Positions 15,101 to 26,840 of a stretch of DNA of 64,000 nt are shown piece after piece; positions within the stretch are counted from its first letter, which is position 1; every line of letters starts with the position of its first letter. The DNA is from Elysia crispata. Taxonomy: Eukaryota > Mollusca > Gastropoda > Plakobranchidae. The notes below the pieces were generated by a model. That model was not told the origin of the DNA, searched no databases, and was given only the letters and a program-made list of their open reading frames with translations. A program made the translations under genes and the position numbers. The DNA lies in contig JAWDGP010000851.1 in assembly GCA_033675545.1 (NCBI GenBank), positions 236,001-300,000 on the forward strand. Reading direction: 5' to 3'.

Positions 15101-15373
15101 ATATTTGGCAGTAACATATATTATATGACAAATATACATGTATCTGTAATATTTAATAGAAAAAAGCATAGTTTAAATCGCAGTTTTTCAAAAAAAAGGT
15201 AAGAAGAGATATAAATAAGCTGTATACAAATACATTGAAGAAGGCAGTAAAGTTGTCCGATTCGAGTTAACTTTTAATTTCACTACAAAAGTTCCAAAAC
15301 AGATTTTGGAAACAGAATCAATAAGTAAAACAAACATTCTGAATAAAAATGGGAATGTTTGCAAACAAAATAC
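12130..15373. other. AT-rich non-coding DNA
   Basis: About 3.2 kb of stop-dense, AT-rich sequence with short homopolymers and no recognisable protein, RNA gene or tandem array. Confidence 0.45.
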
Positions 15374-15504
15374 CTGCAAAAATGGCAGGAAAACAATCAC
15401 AACATAGGAAATGTATATTGGTTTATTTGGAACAATTTTTGTCTTTATAAAGCTGATGAACGTTAATGTAATTGTACAGTCAATGCCGGCTATAAGCACG
15501 GTCA
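15374..15504 (-). CDS. Possible internal exon of a membrane protein, unidentified
   Basis: 131 bases between a good acceptor (tgcttttgctttctcccag) and a weaker donor (cag then gtattt). They encode 43 codons with two hydrophobic spans separated by FIKTKIVPNKPIYIS, consistent with two helices and a short loop. There is no in-frame ATG, so an upstream exon would be needed and would have to end one base into a codon. A minus-strand frame at 16250-15985 begins ATG with a signal-like hydrophobic N terminus (MSKVCSLATFFVASCITVCA) but has no matching donor. The membrane ORF at 11872-12129 could belong to the same gene. All of this is inference; no family was recognised. Confidence 0.25.
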
Positions 15505-18500
15505 CTGGGAGAAAGCAAAAGCATTCCTAATGCTGATGCGTGCTTGAGTACGAAGCAGACATTACTGCCGAGATTTTCGTGTAGAAAAATTCCCGAGTTA
15601 TTTCCCTTTGCTCACCAGACGTGGTCACGCAAACATGTGCGCTGAACATTATTTTAGTTTTGTTTTTGTTTTTTGTTGTTGTTCTTCTTTTTTTTTGTTT
15701 TGGGGGGGAAGTAATTATCTTTTAAATATTTTTTTGTCTATCAATTGGAAAAAACATGACATAAAAGATTTGCTGATAAGTCCCTTACAATAAAGTAAAC
15801 GTAAACTAGATCTAGATCTAATAGACATAATTTTAATGGAATCAAATATCAAGGCACGTAAGGAAACAAACATGCTCCATAGTCAAACATGTTCTTTTCG
15901 CTGCCATATTGGTCTTGGTCGATTTTAGGTGTGTAGTTTAATCTCTGACGGCTACCGTAAGAAACGAGGTGTAGATCTAATTCAGTTTGTGGTCAAATGG
16001 GAACTGCTACGGTGCGTGCTAGTCTGCGGTGTAGACTGCTCGAATTTGAATGGGTCATCCTTGACTGCCATAAATATAGCGTGCGTGAAACTGAAGTTAA
16101 AGGCATGTAATATATAGAGCGAAAATATTTGGTAAGAGCTGTTAAGCGTGCTTGGGTCCGAAACGTGTTTTATGCCAGCGTGTTTAAAGCCGGCACAGAC
16201 TGTAATACATGATGCTACAAAAAAGGTAGCCAGTGAACAAACTTTACTCATTATTTTTTTTTTATTAAAACCATTTATCAGATTCCTCAAAAGAAAATAA
16301 AAGTAAATAGAAAACGAACATATTTGAAATCAGTGTATATCACTCTTAAATTCTAAGATTGACTTCTATCGCTCAACAACAGCATATTAATTCAGTTGGA
16401 TTTTCAAGTGACAATGTTAGGGCTCAGAAGAAATAATAATAATAATAATATGTTTACATCAGAATATAAATACAAACAAAATAGCTCACAAAAAGGATAA
16501 ACCAAAGCTCAAGATTAACAAGATGAGAAAAAAGACATAACATTTAGTACCTGGAGACCTTTTATCACAAGAAAACTCTTATATTAAAGCTTTGCAGTAT
16601 TGCTGCTTGGTAGGGATTGAGTTCTAGCACTTTAAAAAATCCATACATTGTTAACTAATACCCATTTTGTACACTGGTGAGCTATTTCTGAGGATAAGAG
16701 ACAAGAAATTACAGCACTGGTTATCCCTTGACAACTCATGCATTTATATTGATTGCCTAGCTTTGAAATATATTGGAAATTGCAATAGAAACATGTTTAT
16801 AAAGTTTGATACAATAGCAAAATGGTGGAAAGGTCAGGAAGAGTAATCAGTGTGGAGTAATTCATGTAAAGATTTAGTCTGAAGCGCAATCTTGATGGAT
16901 GTATTTGCCAGCAATGAAAATTTAACTTTACTCGCTCTGCAGATCTTTCAAACTCAGAGAAGAAGCTTCTTCAGAAGATTGCTACAAGACATCCATATCA
17001 AAGGTAACAAAAAGTGTTTTCTAAAAGAATAGGTCTTGATACACACAAAAAAAACCAACAGAGAAAAACAGAGTTGAACAGTTATCTAAGTAAACATCTG
17101 CTTATAGAAAAATTAAATTACAAAGCATCATCACTTACAATTTCATTTACAAAGACTTGTTGCTATTTTAAAACATTGTGCATCATAGTGTATCACCTTC
17201 ACATGAACCCAGAGACAGTTATTTAACATATCATTATATTCATACGCTTAATTTCAGAAACATTTCGAACTTTGACAATAAAATGTAATAAATGTAATTG
17301 CAAGGAAAAAATGAGAATATTAATTACTAATTTGAAATGTCTAATGCAGCCATTCTTTTTTTTTTCCTTATACGCCGTCATAGAAACCAATCTCATATTT
17401 GTCAATTATGCATGGTAGCAAAATCTTACTCATAGAGACAAGTAAAAACCATGAGGATAAAATCATTATATCTTTAAGAAAAGGAATTCCCTTTAAAAAA
17501 AAAAATTCAGCAGCGCAGCATCAAACGAATCAAAAACCTCTGTTTTTGCTTCAATTTTCTATTTAAAGAGAAGCATCAACTACAGATCATCTTATACCAT
17601 GGCAACCAAAAAATCTTTTTACAACACATCTAGACAAAACATTTATTTTTCAAACCTCTCAGAATCCTAAGCTAATAAATCCAAAATTTGAAAAAAAAAA
17701 AGAAAAAAAAAAATCTAAAAAGCCACTTTCTTTAATCTTTAAGGATTAAGAGAAATGGTTACCAAAGAAAATGACAAATCTCTAGCAAAAATTGTAGTAA
17801 AATGATTAATGAGTTTTGAATCAATCAATTTAGAACTCTCAAGAGAGTGAGGTTTTCAGTGACATTTGAGTGGAACATAAATATCATTGTACAAGTCATT
17901 ATAATAAATAAAAATATTTCCCAAAAAATGTAGTGAAATGGATCTTCCAGGATAATAACACATAAGACATAAGATTTTATTCACGTTTCCCTTAGTATCC
18001 ATCGACATGGCAGACATAACTAAACTATTTTCTGGAACGGACTGCCATGGATCAAAAGGTTGAGAAAAATGTTAAAGGTTTTCAATTATTGATGAATCCA
18101 CATGATAAGTGAAATGCTCAGAGTGGGAAATAGGTACCATACTTTATTGAGTTATTATTCTCTGGCTGTTAAATCCATGCCAATGAAGGTTGTAACAAAA
18201 ATTTCATTTTGAACAAAATTTAAAAATAAATAAAGTAACTAAAATCTTCACCTGTATTCATCAGATCTCCAACCATGATATGATAATACTCACTCTTTTT
18301 TTATCCCACAAGCTGTATACATTGTCTGATTGTTAAGTTTTTAAATCCCATGTAGTTCAGTTTAGAGCCAATCAGAGTGAAACACACAAAAATTTGAAGT
18401 TTGACATATTGAGTTTTTGTTTCGGTTTTTAAATGATCTTTACATCCTTTATGAGTATTTCATGCCCAGGGCTCAATTCGCCCTATATAATTCTAAAAAG

Positions 18501-18720
18501 ATTATGAGACAACCAGTTGCTATCTCTGATAGACTCTAGCTTGAGTGACTTGTGTCTGAGTTGCCTTGGAAGCCTCACAATTATTTTGCTGTTTAGCATA
18601 AAAGACTTATGGTAGAGGCATGACTGGTGCTGAATTAAAAGCTGCTTTTTCCCTTTTAGAACTCTTTGAGGGATTCAAATGACAAGAAAAATGTTTAAGT
18701 CTGAGTGTGCCAGATTTCTC
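15505..18720. other. Non-coding DNA; 3' flank of TMEM168
   Basis: No supported exon. Around 15540-16230 the sequence is less AT-rich and more complex (CpG-containing), followed by AT-rich DNA. The minus-strand 3' UTR of TMEM168 lies at the right end; minus-strand AATAAA signals occur near 18144 and 17976. Confidence 0.4.
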
Positions 18721-19189
18721 CTATGTACTGATGAGCTGCAGGCCGTGACCAGTGTCAAGTTGACGTGGTGGCAACCATGACATCTGCAGCCAGCGCAACC
18801 ATCTCGACACACAACCACTACAACCAAGACAAGGTATTGGCCCTCCCAAGGTACCAGCCGTGCTCTCAGGTAGGTTCAAACAGCGCAGTAGAGGGGACAT
18901 GATCCTCGGAAAAGTTGCTCTCCAGTATTCTCCGACCTCTCTTGGCCCTGGCCTGTGGAAGCTGAAATTAGACCATGACCGCGAAACTTTGTACAGGGCC
19001 CTCACAGGTCTGTTCCTAGACGACCAATCTAGGCCAATTATCTCTTGCTCTGTCAGTGGAGCTTTGGTGCCTACAGCTTCTCTGTCTCTCATCTGATGGT
19101 GACTGTTGTTGAAGAGGACATAAGCCTGAGTAAAAGAGCCGACCCAACATCTTTCTCCAGCCTCTGCTGACTCTGGGCGTGAGATGTAC
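18721..19189 (-). CDS. TMEM168: TMEM168 coding exon 6 (terminal)
   Basis: 469 bases after acceptor ctttgcag, ending in TAG. Encodes the soluble C-terminal region with VRALYKVSRSWSNFSF, FPRIMSPL, a Cys-containing stretch, RWLQMSW and the C terminus LDTGHGLQLIST. Confidence 0.94.
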
Positions 19190-19450
19190 CTGCAAAGGGT
19201 TCAGAACATAATGCATTTTCAATGCCATTTAACTAAATTCTGCCAATTTGATTTCAGGATTAAAATTTTCAAGTACCAGTAATAAGACACAAATATTTAC
19301 TTAAATGAATAATATGATGTAGGCTTTACATTACAAAAAAAAATAAAAAAAAACATTTGTGAGAAGAGATGCTATTGTGACAACCACATAAACAAAACAT
19401 GTGGCAAGCATCAAAAAAAAAAAATTACACTATGAAGAGACCCATACGTG

Positions 19451-19536
<86 letters not shown>

Positions 19537-22500
19537 TAAAATTTTGAAATTTAGAAAGAATTTGGAAAGTCATAATGAAATGCTTGTAATAAAAGATCAT
19601 ACATATGTAAATTCAAACATAACTGTTTCATTTCCTAGTTTACATTGAACAATATATCATGAACAAATTTAAAATAAGGGGGGAAAATGTTTTTAAAAAT
19701 AACTACACTGTATTTAAAATAGCATTTTCATGAATATCATAGTTGAAACAGGTAAACGAAATCATCCCAATCCTGCATTCTAAGGCTATAAATGAACACT
19801 CAACTACTACGTATTTCTGTCACCTGCAAGTCTGAATAGCCAGGAAGTTGTCCCTGACAGAAGCAGCTGTGTGTGCCCACTTGAATGAGTTTTCTGTGTC
19901 AAGTACAAGGATAAGGCGAGAGCCTGAGTTCTTGTCTTGCTCCTGCCACCAGCTGAGTAGCATTGTCAGGGTCAGGCTCTTGTTGTCTGGATAAACAGGC
20001 AATAACATGACATGAAAACTTGGTGGGGTGGATGAAAAAAAATCTAGAATTCTTAGTTAATGCAAGTAGATTAATGAGGTTTTTTAATGACTTTTTTTTT
20101 CACAGCACATGATCAACTATCACAAAATGATGGTATTGATGGGGTTCTGAGTATGAATGTTTCATTTATTGCAAAGAATATTTTTTTTCAGGGTTGTGGG
20201 ATGGGGGAATGTCACTTTTGGTCACTTCAGCAAAACCAGGCAAATTCTGTAGATTTTGAGAACTTGAAATTTTGAAAGATTATCTTGGTTTACAAATCCT
20301 CAAAACGGAATTTATTTTGGAAGAGAAGTCAATATCTAGTTTCTTACAGAAAACCATTAACAGAGTCCATATATATAACGGCTAGTGCCGTGACAGCACC
20401 CCTGATGTAACAAAACTTTGTCCTCGCCCCTTCTTTTTCCACCTATCCAACGATAGTAAAAGTTAACTGATATATCAGCACCCAAGATCTTTCTTTAAGT
20501 TACAACGGCACTGTACATAGGCGGATCTGTTAAGTATATAGATAGTGACCAGTTAAAAATTTTTAGTACTTTACTCAGCAGCCAACCAAAATGCCTCTCA
20601 AGTCAGTCAGCAAAGTGCTGTGCGTGATTATCAGACTTGCAGACTGCCCTCCTCTTCTCCATACCTCTCCCTTTCCCCGTCATTTATATAGTCCGCACTC
20701 CTGAGCGCCTGTCTCTGTGCCAGTACATGAAAACAATCTTGTGATACTGATAGGGATGGGCCTACCATTATAACTGCTCCCCCCCCCCTCCTTTTTCCTT
20801 CCCAGTACCCACTTCATCTTTTCTACAAAGACAGTCAGCTGCCCCCCCCCCCCCCCCTCCCTCCTTTTTTTCCCCTCCCAGTACTCACTTCACCTTCTCT
20901 ACAAAGGCAGTCAGCTGTCCTCCCCCCTCCTTTTTTCCTCCCACTAGGCCTACCCACTTCACCTTCTCTACAAAGACATTCAGTCGCCTTGCCATAATGC
21001 ATTGGCCTGTAGATCTATGAAAGAGAGATCTGAACTAGATCTACACAAGAATGCGTGTCCATGACTCAATCAAGCATAATCGCATGCATTATGGGGTTCT
21101 TTGTTTCATTGCCTTAACACACATAGGCACTCGGCACTGACCAGGTATTTTAGGACAAAGACATTAGACCTACGGTTAATTGTGTGTTGACCAACAGATC
21201 AAGTCACTTTTTTTTCACTGGCTTAGCTGTTGAACACATAGACATCTAAAATTATCTATTGACAAGGGGCATAGCCTGAAGTCACTGATTCTGACATGTC
21301 CTTGTAAAATTAATTTTAAAAAAAAAAAATCTGAAAATATACAGGTTTGCTTGTCTAGTAAAAGTCAATCCCAATCGCCATCTAATCAAGGGAAGCAACC
21401 TGCGCTTAAATATTTAAATATTCTGAGTTAAGTCCCACTTCCGTAATTTTTTTTTCCTGTAAATCAGATGCTTTTAATGATCTCTGCTATAACAGCTCGA
21501 CGAAAAAAGTCCTGTTTGTGCCGTTATATCAGAAGTTTACTGTAACATGATGATTTGCAGATTATCTATTTCAAATTCATACATTCAGTAGTTAAAGAAA
21601 AAAAACAGACTTCCACCTTTTTACATAGCATGTTTGTTGTGGGTAATAGTGTAAAATAAATACTTCAGTGCCAATCACACCATTGAATAGCTATGTGTCT
21701 TTCTTATTTCATGCATTTTATATTTTGTTCTTTCCCACGACACACTGCTACCTTTATCATATGGCTCTTTTCACTGTACAAAATTACTTAGATTAGCACT
21801 CATGGTATTTACTGAGGAAAAAAATCTATCAAAAACTTACTATATCCTCCTAGCTTTCTCACTAATTGAAACCCAGCTCATGACAAAGGATTAGTGTATA
21901 ACTACAACAATATATCAGCTGGCCCATTTTGTAGGTTACATGCAGTATTGTATGTAAATGGTTAAGTTAAGCAATACCAACCAGTTTTGCTTCTCTTCAT
22001 TTTTATTTGTAAGCAATGTATGTGAATTTCCCTTCAAATAATTTTTCATTGTATTCAGCATATTTTGTCATGATGACTGAAAAAAATTTATCAACATAGC
22101 TGCAAAGCCAAAAATTCTAATAACTTAAACTTCTCGCTGCATCTGACCTGATTACACGTATTACAAAATACCATAATCGTCACATGTCTTACCAGACAGA
22201 GCCCAGTCTCCTGAGTCGTAAACATCTCCACTGTAGTAGAGCAGATATGTGTCGAACCTTGGCCCATCAGCTGTGCACCGATCAAAGAAAGCTCTTAACT
22301 ATAAAGATAAAAAAAGCACAAACAGATTCCTTGAGAAATTGTAACAAGTTTTTTTGTAAGAAAATAATGGATTCAGTTGATGAAAAAAAAATATTTGAAA
22401 ACAATCTGTGCTTGGATTCTAGATTTTAGTGGTAAAGTTAGAGATTTAACATTAGTCAAGGATGCAGCATACTATCCATGCTTCATCAACCTTGCAGCCA

Positions 22501-25500
22501 GAAACAAGGGCTGACTGTTGCTTAAACAAGTAATACTGTGACCAGCATCACTTTTAAAATTATAGGGCATAGGAAAAAAACTTTTTTGACACAAGCAATA
22601 TTTCAGTTTATGTTTTTTAAAGCTTGAAAACACACACACCTTGAATCTAGTCTTTCAATATCACTTTTGAGAAAAATAAATATGTGTACAAAGTTTCCTT
22701 TCATTCATTTACATGAATGTTTCAAAATCTCTCCATTGAGAAAGACATCCATATTTCATACTTGTAATAAATTATTTTCTACCCCAGACACATTTGAACT
22801 GGTAGCTAGTCAAAAAAACCCACCTTGCTCCGCAGGTTATCTAACTCCAGGCCACTACTAGAATAATCACACCCAAAGTTCTGGATCATGTGGTACGTGA
22901 ACAGCTGTTGCAGCTGGGCCAAGGTTGACGTGCCTCTTGCACTGATGTCCTGTACAGTACTGCTTGTCAGAAGCTGGGCACCAGACCCAGGTCTGGGAAA
23001 GGCAGAAAAGACATGTAGTGTTCCTTAATTGAAAGATCCATAGAGTGAAGTGAAACATCATGAAAGATCATTTGTTTTCTCACAAATACCAGGCAAATCC
23101 CTCTGGATAAGAAAAACATTGATTAAAAAGAAAAAAGAAAAGAAAAGAAAAGAAAAAAAAAAGTGAAGGCAAAATGTAAAAAAATTCATCAACCACAATT
23201 AATATATCATCCATTGTGATTGTCAATTGTTGGTGGTGGGCGGTTTATTTTAAAATTTATGTGACAAAAACTTTCTTTGTCTTTTTTTTTTAAAGTGCAA
23301 AAGAAGTGATTAAGCACAGACACAGAATCACCATAGGGAAAGAACAGCACTGATATGGTACATCTATTTTTTTATATAATTTTTGCAACATGTGTGTGTG
23401 TGTGTGTGTAACTTTTCTATAATTCCATTTTTTTTTTAATTATTTAACAAGAGTTTCAATTGGATAAATTCATTTGTTTTCATTTTTTTTAATTATTATT
23501 TTTAGGCTAAGAAAAGCACACATGAAATCTCCACCATGCTTACTTTAGTGATGTAACGGGGGCAATAACTGCATATCCTGTGCAGGTTCCTCCCAGATTG
23601 TCTCCCATCTCCCAAAAGAGACTTAAAGTGGTTGCCTCAATAGGAAGCACAAGAAATGTGAAGGCAAGGCTGTAGGAGGTTCGAGTCTCAAAGCTTATGA
23701 TAAAAATCCCCACAGTGAGCAGAAGAGAAAACAGCAGTATACGCTGGGTAACCAGACCAAAGTGACGTAAACCTGAAAGAAGACAGTCATATAAATCTTT
23801 ACAACAAAAATGTCAGACGTGAAGCAGAGAATAAGAAGAAAATTCAAAAGTCAAGCCAAAGATAGTCTTTCTCCCTCTAAAGTTTTCTTCCCCCCTATAA
23901 GATACTACAATGTGTAGCAATGCCACAAAATGAGACGCTTTGCAGCAGAGAAATTTTTGGGTAAATGCAATTTTCGTAAAGAAAGCTTAAAATTTCGGCT
24001 TTTTTAAACAGCTCTAATTTCTTACTTTAATATTGTTTTAGAAGTAAAAATACTTTAAATAGCAAGGATTTCAAGCCTTCTTCAGGAAAATGGCATTTTC
24101 CCAGGTAGTCGTCTGCCACAAAACATCTCATTTTGTGGCGTTGCTACACATACTTATGCCATGCAGTCATGGAAATTTCTTGTAAAGATATTCAAAATAA
24201 TGTACTAAGCCTGCCTTGAAAGTGTAAGGACAAATAGTGTCTAGATTTCGAGAGTATGAATATGGAACTATTACACATGATCTTTCTCCAAAAACAAAAT
24301 ACACAAAATATGAAGATATATAATGTTAAGTGAATATTCCAAACAGTTTATCATTTCAACAAGCAGTTTATCTACGCAGGGCAGTGTAGTTTGTTTTGAG
24401 ATTGAGGAAACCTGGAGCATGCAATATTACGATTGATCATTTACTTGAAACCTACATTAAATATTATTTGAAAAAGTAAAGTAGGTTGAATTATGACTTC
24501 AGCAGGCAGCACTTTCATCAAAATTAATTATATGAATTAAAGATTTCTTCATTACAACGGAAGTTACTCACCTTTAGCCGCCATGATGCGCTGGAAACTG
24601 CGTTCTTCATCAACACTTGCATTGCATTCTGAGATCTTGCCCATGAGTTTCCACATAGTTAGAAATACCATTATATGGAACATAAACCAGAAGATAGCCA
24701 CAACAATAAACAAGAAAAATACAATATACCACTCTTTGTGCTTGGAAGTCCTATGTCCGACAACAACTAAAAAGAAAAGTTCAAGGAAAAACATCAAAAG
24801 TACACATATGTAACGAAAGAGTCGAGACTTATCAAAAAATGATTGCCACCTGTCTATCATAGAGAGTCCACAAAAATAGAAATCAATGATGGATTGGAAT
24901 GCATGGCGACCAACAAAACAAGTAAGGGCATATATGTTTGGTCTAACCTCCAATGATGGAAAAAACAGAAAAATCCCTACAAAAATGAACGCTATAAAAC
25001 TAAGTAATCCCATGTATGACTTGAGTCTCATGGCAGAGATATGGAAGATGTATGCCAAAGTGAACAATGATAGAGCTACACAGTCTACCCCTGTGACCAA
25101 ACTGGCAATGATAAGACCAAGAGACTCCAGACCCTCAGAGACAGTGAGCAGCTTTGCTTCCACTGGTCTTAACTTGAGCATCCGTTCCAAGAGGTGCCAG
25201 CACCAGCCCAGCACCATGCTTGACATAAACATTGCCTCCATTACTTCCTCCAGCGTTATGTACTGCAGCTCAGAATGGTTTGTGAATGCCAGGATTCCTG
25301 TGAGGCAGCCAATCCACACATGAAATAAGGCCCGGCCTAGGTCTTGGTAGCCTAGATAAAACCTTAGGGCACAAGAAACTGCAAAAACAAAAGCACCTAA
25401 GATGCCAATCACAGATATCGTTGCATCTTCTGTAAAGGTCCATTGCGTGTAGAGGCCAATCCCAAGAGCAACAATAAGGATGAGTTCAGGTATGAATCGC

Positions 25501-25682
25501 AAGTACAGCAAAGTCACATTGGTTTTGTTTGCATTTGCCATTGCAGCTTTTGCTATTTCTGGAAAATTAACAGCAGAATACTTGGCCTTTGAACAGACAC
25601 TCAAACCAAAAGCTTTCAGGTTGTGCCGAGCATGTTGCAGTCTTTTCCTCACATGTTGAAATTTCAAGGATTGAGAGTTCAT
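18721..25682 (-). CDS. TMEM168: Transmembrane protein 168 orthologue, six coding exons
   Basis: Exons 25682-24572, 23772-23544, 22992-22824, 22298-22193, 19986-19824 and 19189-18721 join in compatible phases with GT-AG introns. They give 748 residues; the human protein is about 697. The N-terminal half carries about nine hydrophobic helices (roughly 59-80, 88-110, 115-133, 150-166, 184-216, 224-241, 292-309, 318-342). Two more follow in exon 2. The C-terminal half is soluble. It is recognised by collinear family blocks: RIMAAKG, EMGDNLGGT, YHMIQNFGCDYS, DTYLLYYSG, SRLILVLDTENS, FPRIMSPL, and the extreme C terminus LDTGHGLQL. TMEM168 is a multi-pass membrane protein reported on the nuclear envelope; its biochemical function is poorly defined. 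The first ATG, at 25682, is chosen: the frame is open slightly upstream but only from TTG, and a splice acceptor (cgttttcag) lies about 75 bases upstream. Introns carry a foldback MITE and a pogo-like element. Confidence 0.95.
19451..19533. repeat. (TA)n microsatellite in TMEM168 intron 5
   Basis: About 83 bases of TA repeat with one C interruption. Confidence 0.95.
19824..19986 (-). CDS. TMEM168: TMEM168 coding exon 5
   Basis: 163 bases after acceptor tatccag. Encodes LLSWWQEQDKNSGSRLILVL and DTENSFKW, matching the human IEWW...RLIIVLDSENS block. Donor is tgcag|gtgaca. Confidence 0.93.
20347..21542. mobile_element. Pogo/Tigger-like non-autonomous DNA transposon in TMEM168 intron 4
   Basis: The left end reads TA then cagaaaaccattaacag, continuing to tatataacggc. 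The right end, reverse-complemented, reads TA then cagtaaacttctgatataac and ggc. Both ends therefore share CAG-AAAC and an ATATAACGGC block in inverted orientation, flanked by TA. The CAGT...TTATAAC ends and TA target site are typical of the pogo/Tigger group (family knowledge). No transposase frame is seen inside, so it is non-autonomous or decayed. It contains a C-rich tandem repeat at 20776-20988. Confidence 0.55.
20776..20988. repeat. C-rich imperfect tandem repeat, three units
   Basis: Three units of about 75-90 bases share cccacttcaccttctctac then aaag.cagtcagctg, separated by variable C-runs and ccctccttttttcc. Confidence 0.8.
22193..22298 (-). CDS. TMEM168: TMEM168 coding exon 4
   Basis: 106 bases after acceptor tttatag. 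Encodes LRAFFDRCTADGPRFDTYLL and YYSGDVYDSGDWALSG, ending one base into a Gly or Asp codon before donor gtaaga. Confidence 0.92.
22824..22992 (-). CDS. TMEM168: TMEM168 coding exon 3
   Basis: 169 bases after acceptor tttcccag. Contains the family block FTYHMIQNFGCDYSSSGLEL and ends in phase 0 before donor gtgggt. Confidence 0.92.
23544..23772 (-). CDS. TMEM168: TMEM168 coding exon 2
   Basis: 229 bases after acceptor ctttcag. Encodes GLRHFGLVTQRILLFSLLL through EMGDNLGGTCTGYAVIAPV: the last two hydrophobic spans and the conserved NLGGT segment. Donor is cta aa|gtaagc. Confidence 0.93.
23911..24150. mobile_element. Foldback MITE in TMEM168 intron 1
   Basis: The ends tgtgtagcaatgccacaaaa (23911) and ttttgtggcgttgctacaca (24131-24150) are inverted copies with one mismatch. 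The inverted homology continues inward, imperfectly, for about 75 bases per arm (e.g. atgcaattttcgtaaagaa against atgccattttcctgaagaa), leaving a central spacer of about 90 bases. There is no coding capacity. This is the structure of a palindromic miniature inverted-repeat element. Confidence 0.75.
24572..25682 (-). CDS. TMEM168: TMEM168 coding exon 1
   Basis: Encodes residues 1-370 and the first base of Gly371, holding most of the membrane domain. Donor is aaag|gtgagt. The same exon probably begins at 25756, after acceptor cgttttcag, giving a short 5' UTR. Confidence 0.94.
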
Positions 25683-26119
25683 TTCAGGTAAGCTCAGTAC
25701 CAAAGTATTTTGTTCACATTTTCATCTCTGGCACATTTGAACTGATATGGGCTGATCTGAAAACGAAAAGGAGTAAAATTTAGACAGATTCTATTGCCAA
25801 TTTTTTTTAAATTAGCTACATTTTAAGAAAATAAAAGCATCAATGCCATCACCAGTAGGCTTGACTATCTCAGCAGTGGGAAAAACAAACTATTCATAAC
25901 CCTCAAAACAAACTTTGTCTCATGGCCTTTTAAAAGAAGGTGTCAAAGCATGTTATATTATTTGTCATCTCTATTATCTTTTTGTTTGCTTTTTCTTTTA
26001 ATTGTTTTAAGGGACAAATGGAAACCAGTGACTTCAGGCAATGCCCCTAATCATTAGGTCTCCCTCTCTGTCACATTTATTTTATTTTATTATTTTTTTA
26101 ATGCCTAAGGAAGGTTACA

Positions 26120-26129
26120 ATATATATTA

Positions 26130-26199
<70 letters not shown>

Positions 26200-26210
26200 G
26201 GGGGGGGGGG
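26120..26210. repeat. (TA)n-(GA)n-G(n) compound microsatellite
   Basis: About 60 bases of TA, then about 18 of GA, then a run of G. Confidence 0.93.
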
Positions 26211-26369
26211 AGGGGAGTATAATAGACTAATCCTTTTTACCCTAAAGAATTTCTGCCCAATTAACACTGAATTCCTAAGCACAGTAAGATAACTCTCTCT
26301 AATTTTTTGTGATTTCTACAAACGCACACAAACTTTAAAAATTCACACAGAACTAACCACAAACAAGAA

Positions 26370-26840
26370 CAGTCAAGTCCGGTTATTTCAAAGTCATTAG
26401 GATAAAAAAGGACTCTAAGTTACCTGAAATTTGAATTATCAGATACATAGAGTTAGAGAGTTAAAAAAATGTATGGATGATCGGGAATGTCACTAGTGCC
26501 AATACAATACATCACACTGACACTTGGTCCCTGGGAGTAACCCCTTCCCTTTCCTTCTACTAGCCTTATTATAGACTCTTGCCTGTTACGTAGGCAGGTG
26601 AGCACACACACTATACACACACCAGAATCGCTTACAACACAGCCCATAGCACTTTGTTTTATCAACTAGGAAAAGTGCTTTCAGAATCGAAAAATCACAC
26701 CAAGATAGCTTCAAATTAACCAATTCCATGTTTCAAAATTCAAACTAAGCGATATTTTTCAATAAAGCTTAAAGAGAGAAATATTCAGTAAAATTAAATG
26801 ACTTCAAACTATCCTGAATTGTATTATTTGGACTCGACTG
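26370..26840. mobile_element. Short pogo/Tigger-like element (471 bp)
   Basis: Starts cagtcaagtccggttatttc and ends atttggactcgactg followed by TA. The ends are inverted copies of CAGTC(A/G)AGTCC. The left TA has become AA. Internal sequence is AT-rich with no transposase. The size fits a MITE of the pogo group. Confidence 0.6.

Noticed and set aside
24583-25323. Plus-strand ORFs opposite TMEM168
   Set aside because: Shadows of the minus-strand coding exon.
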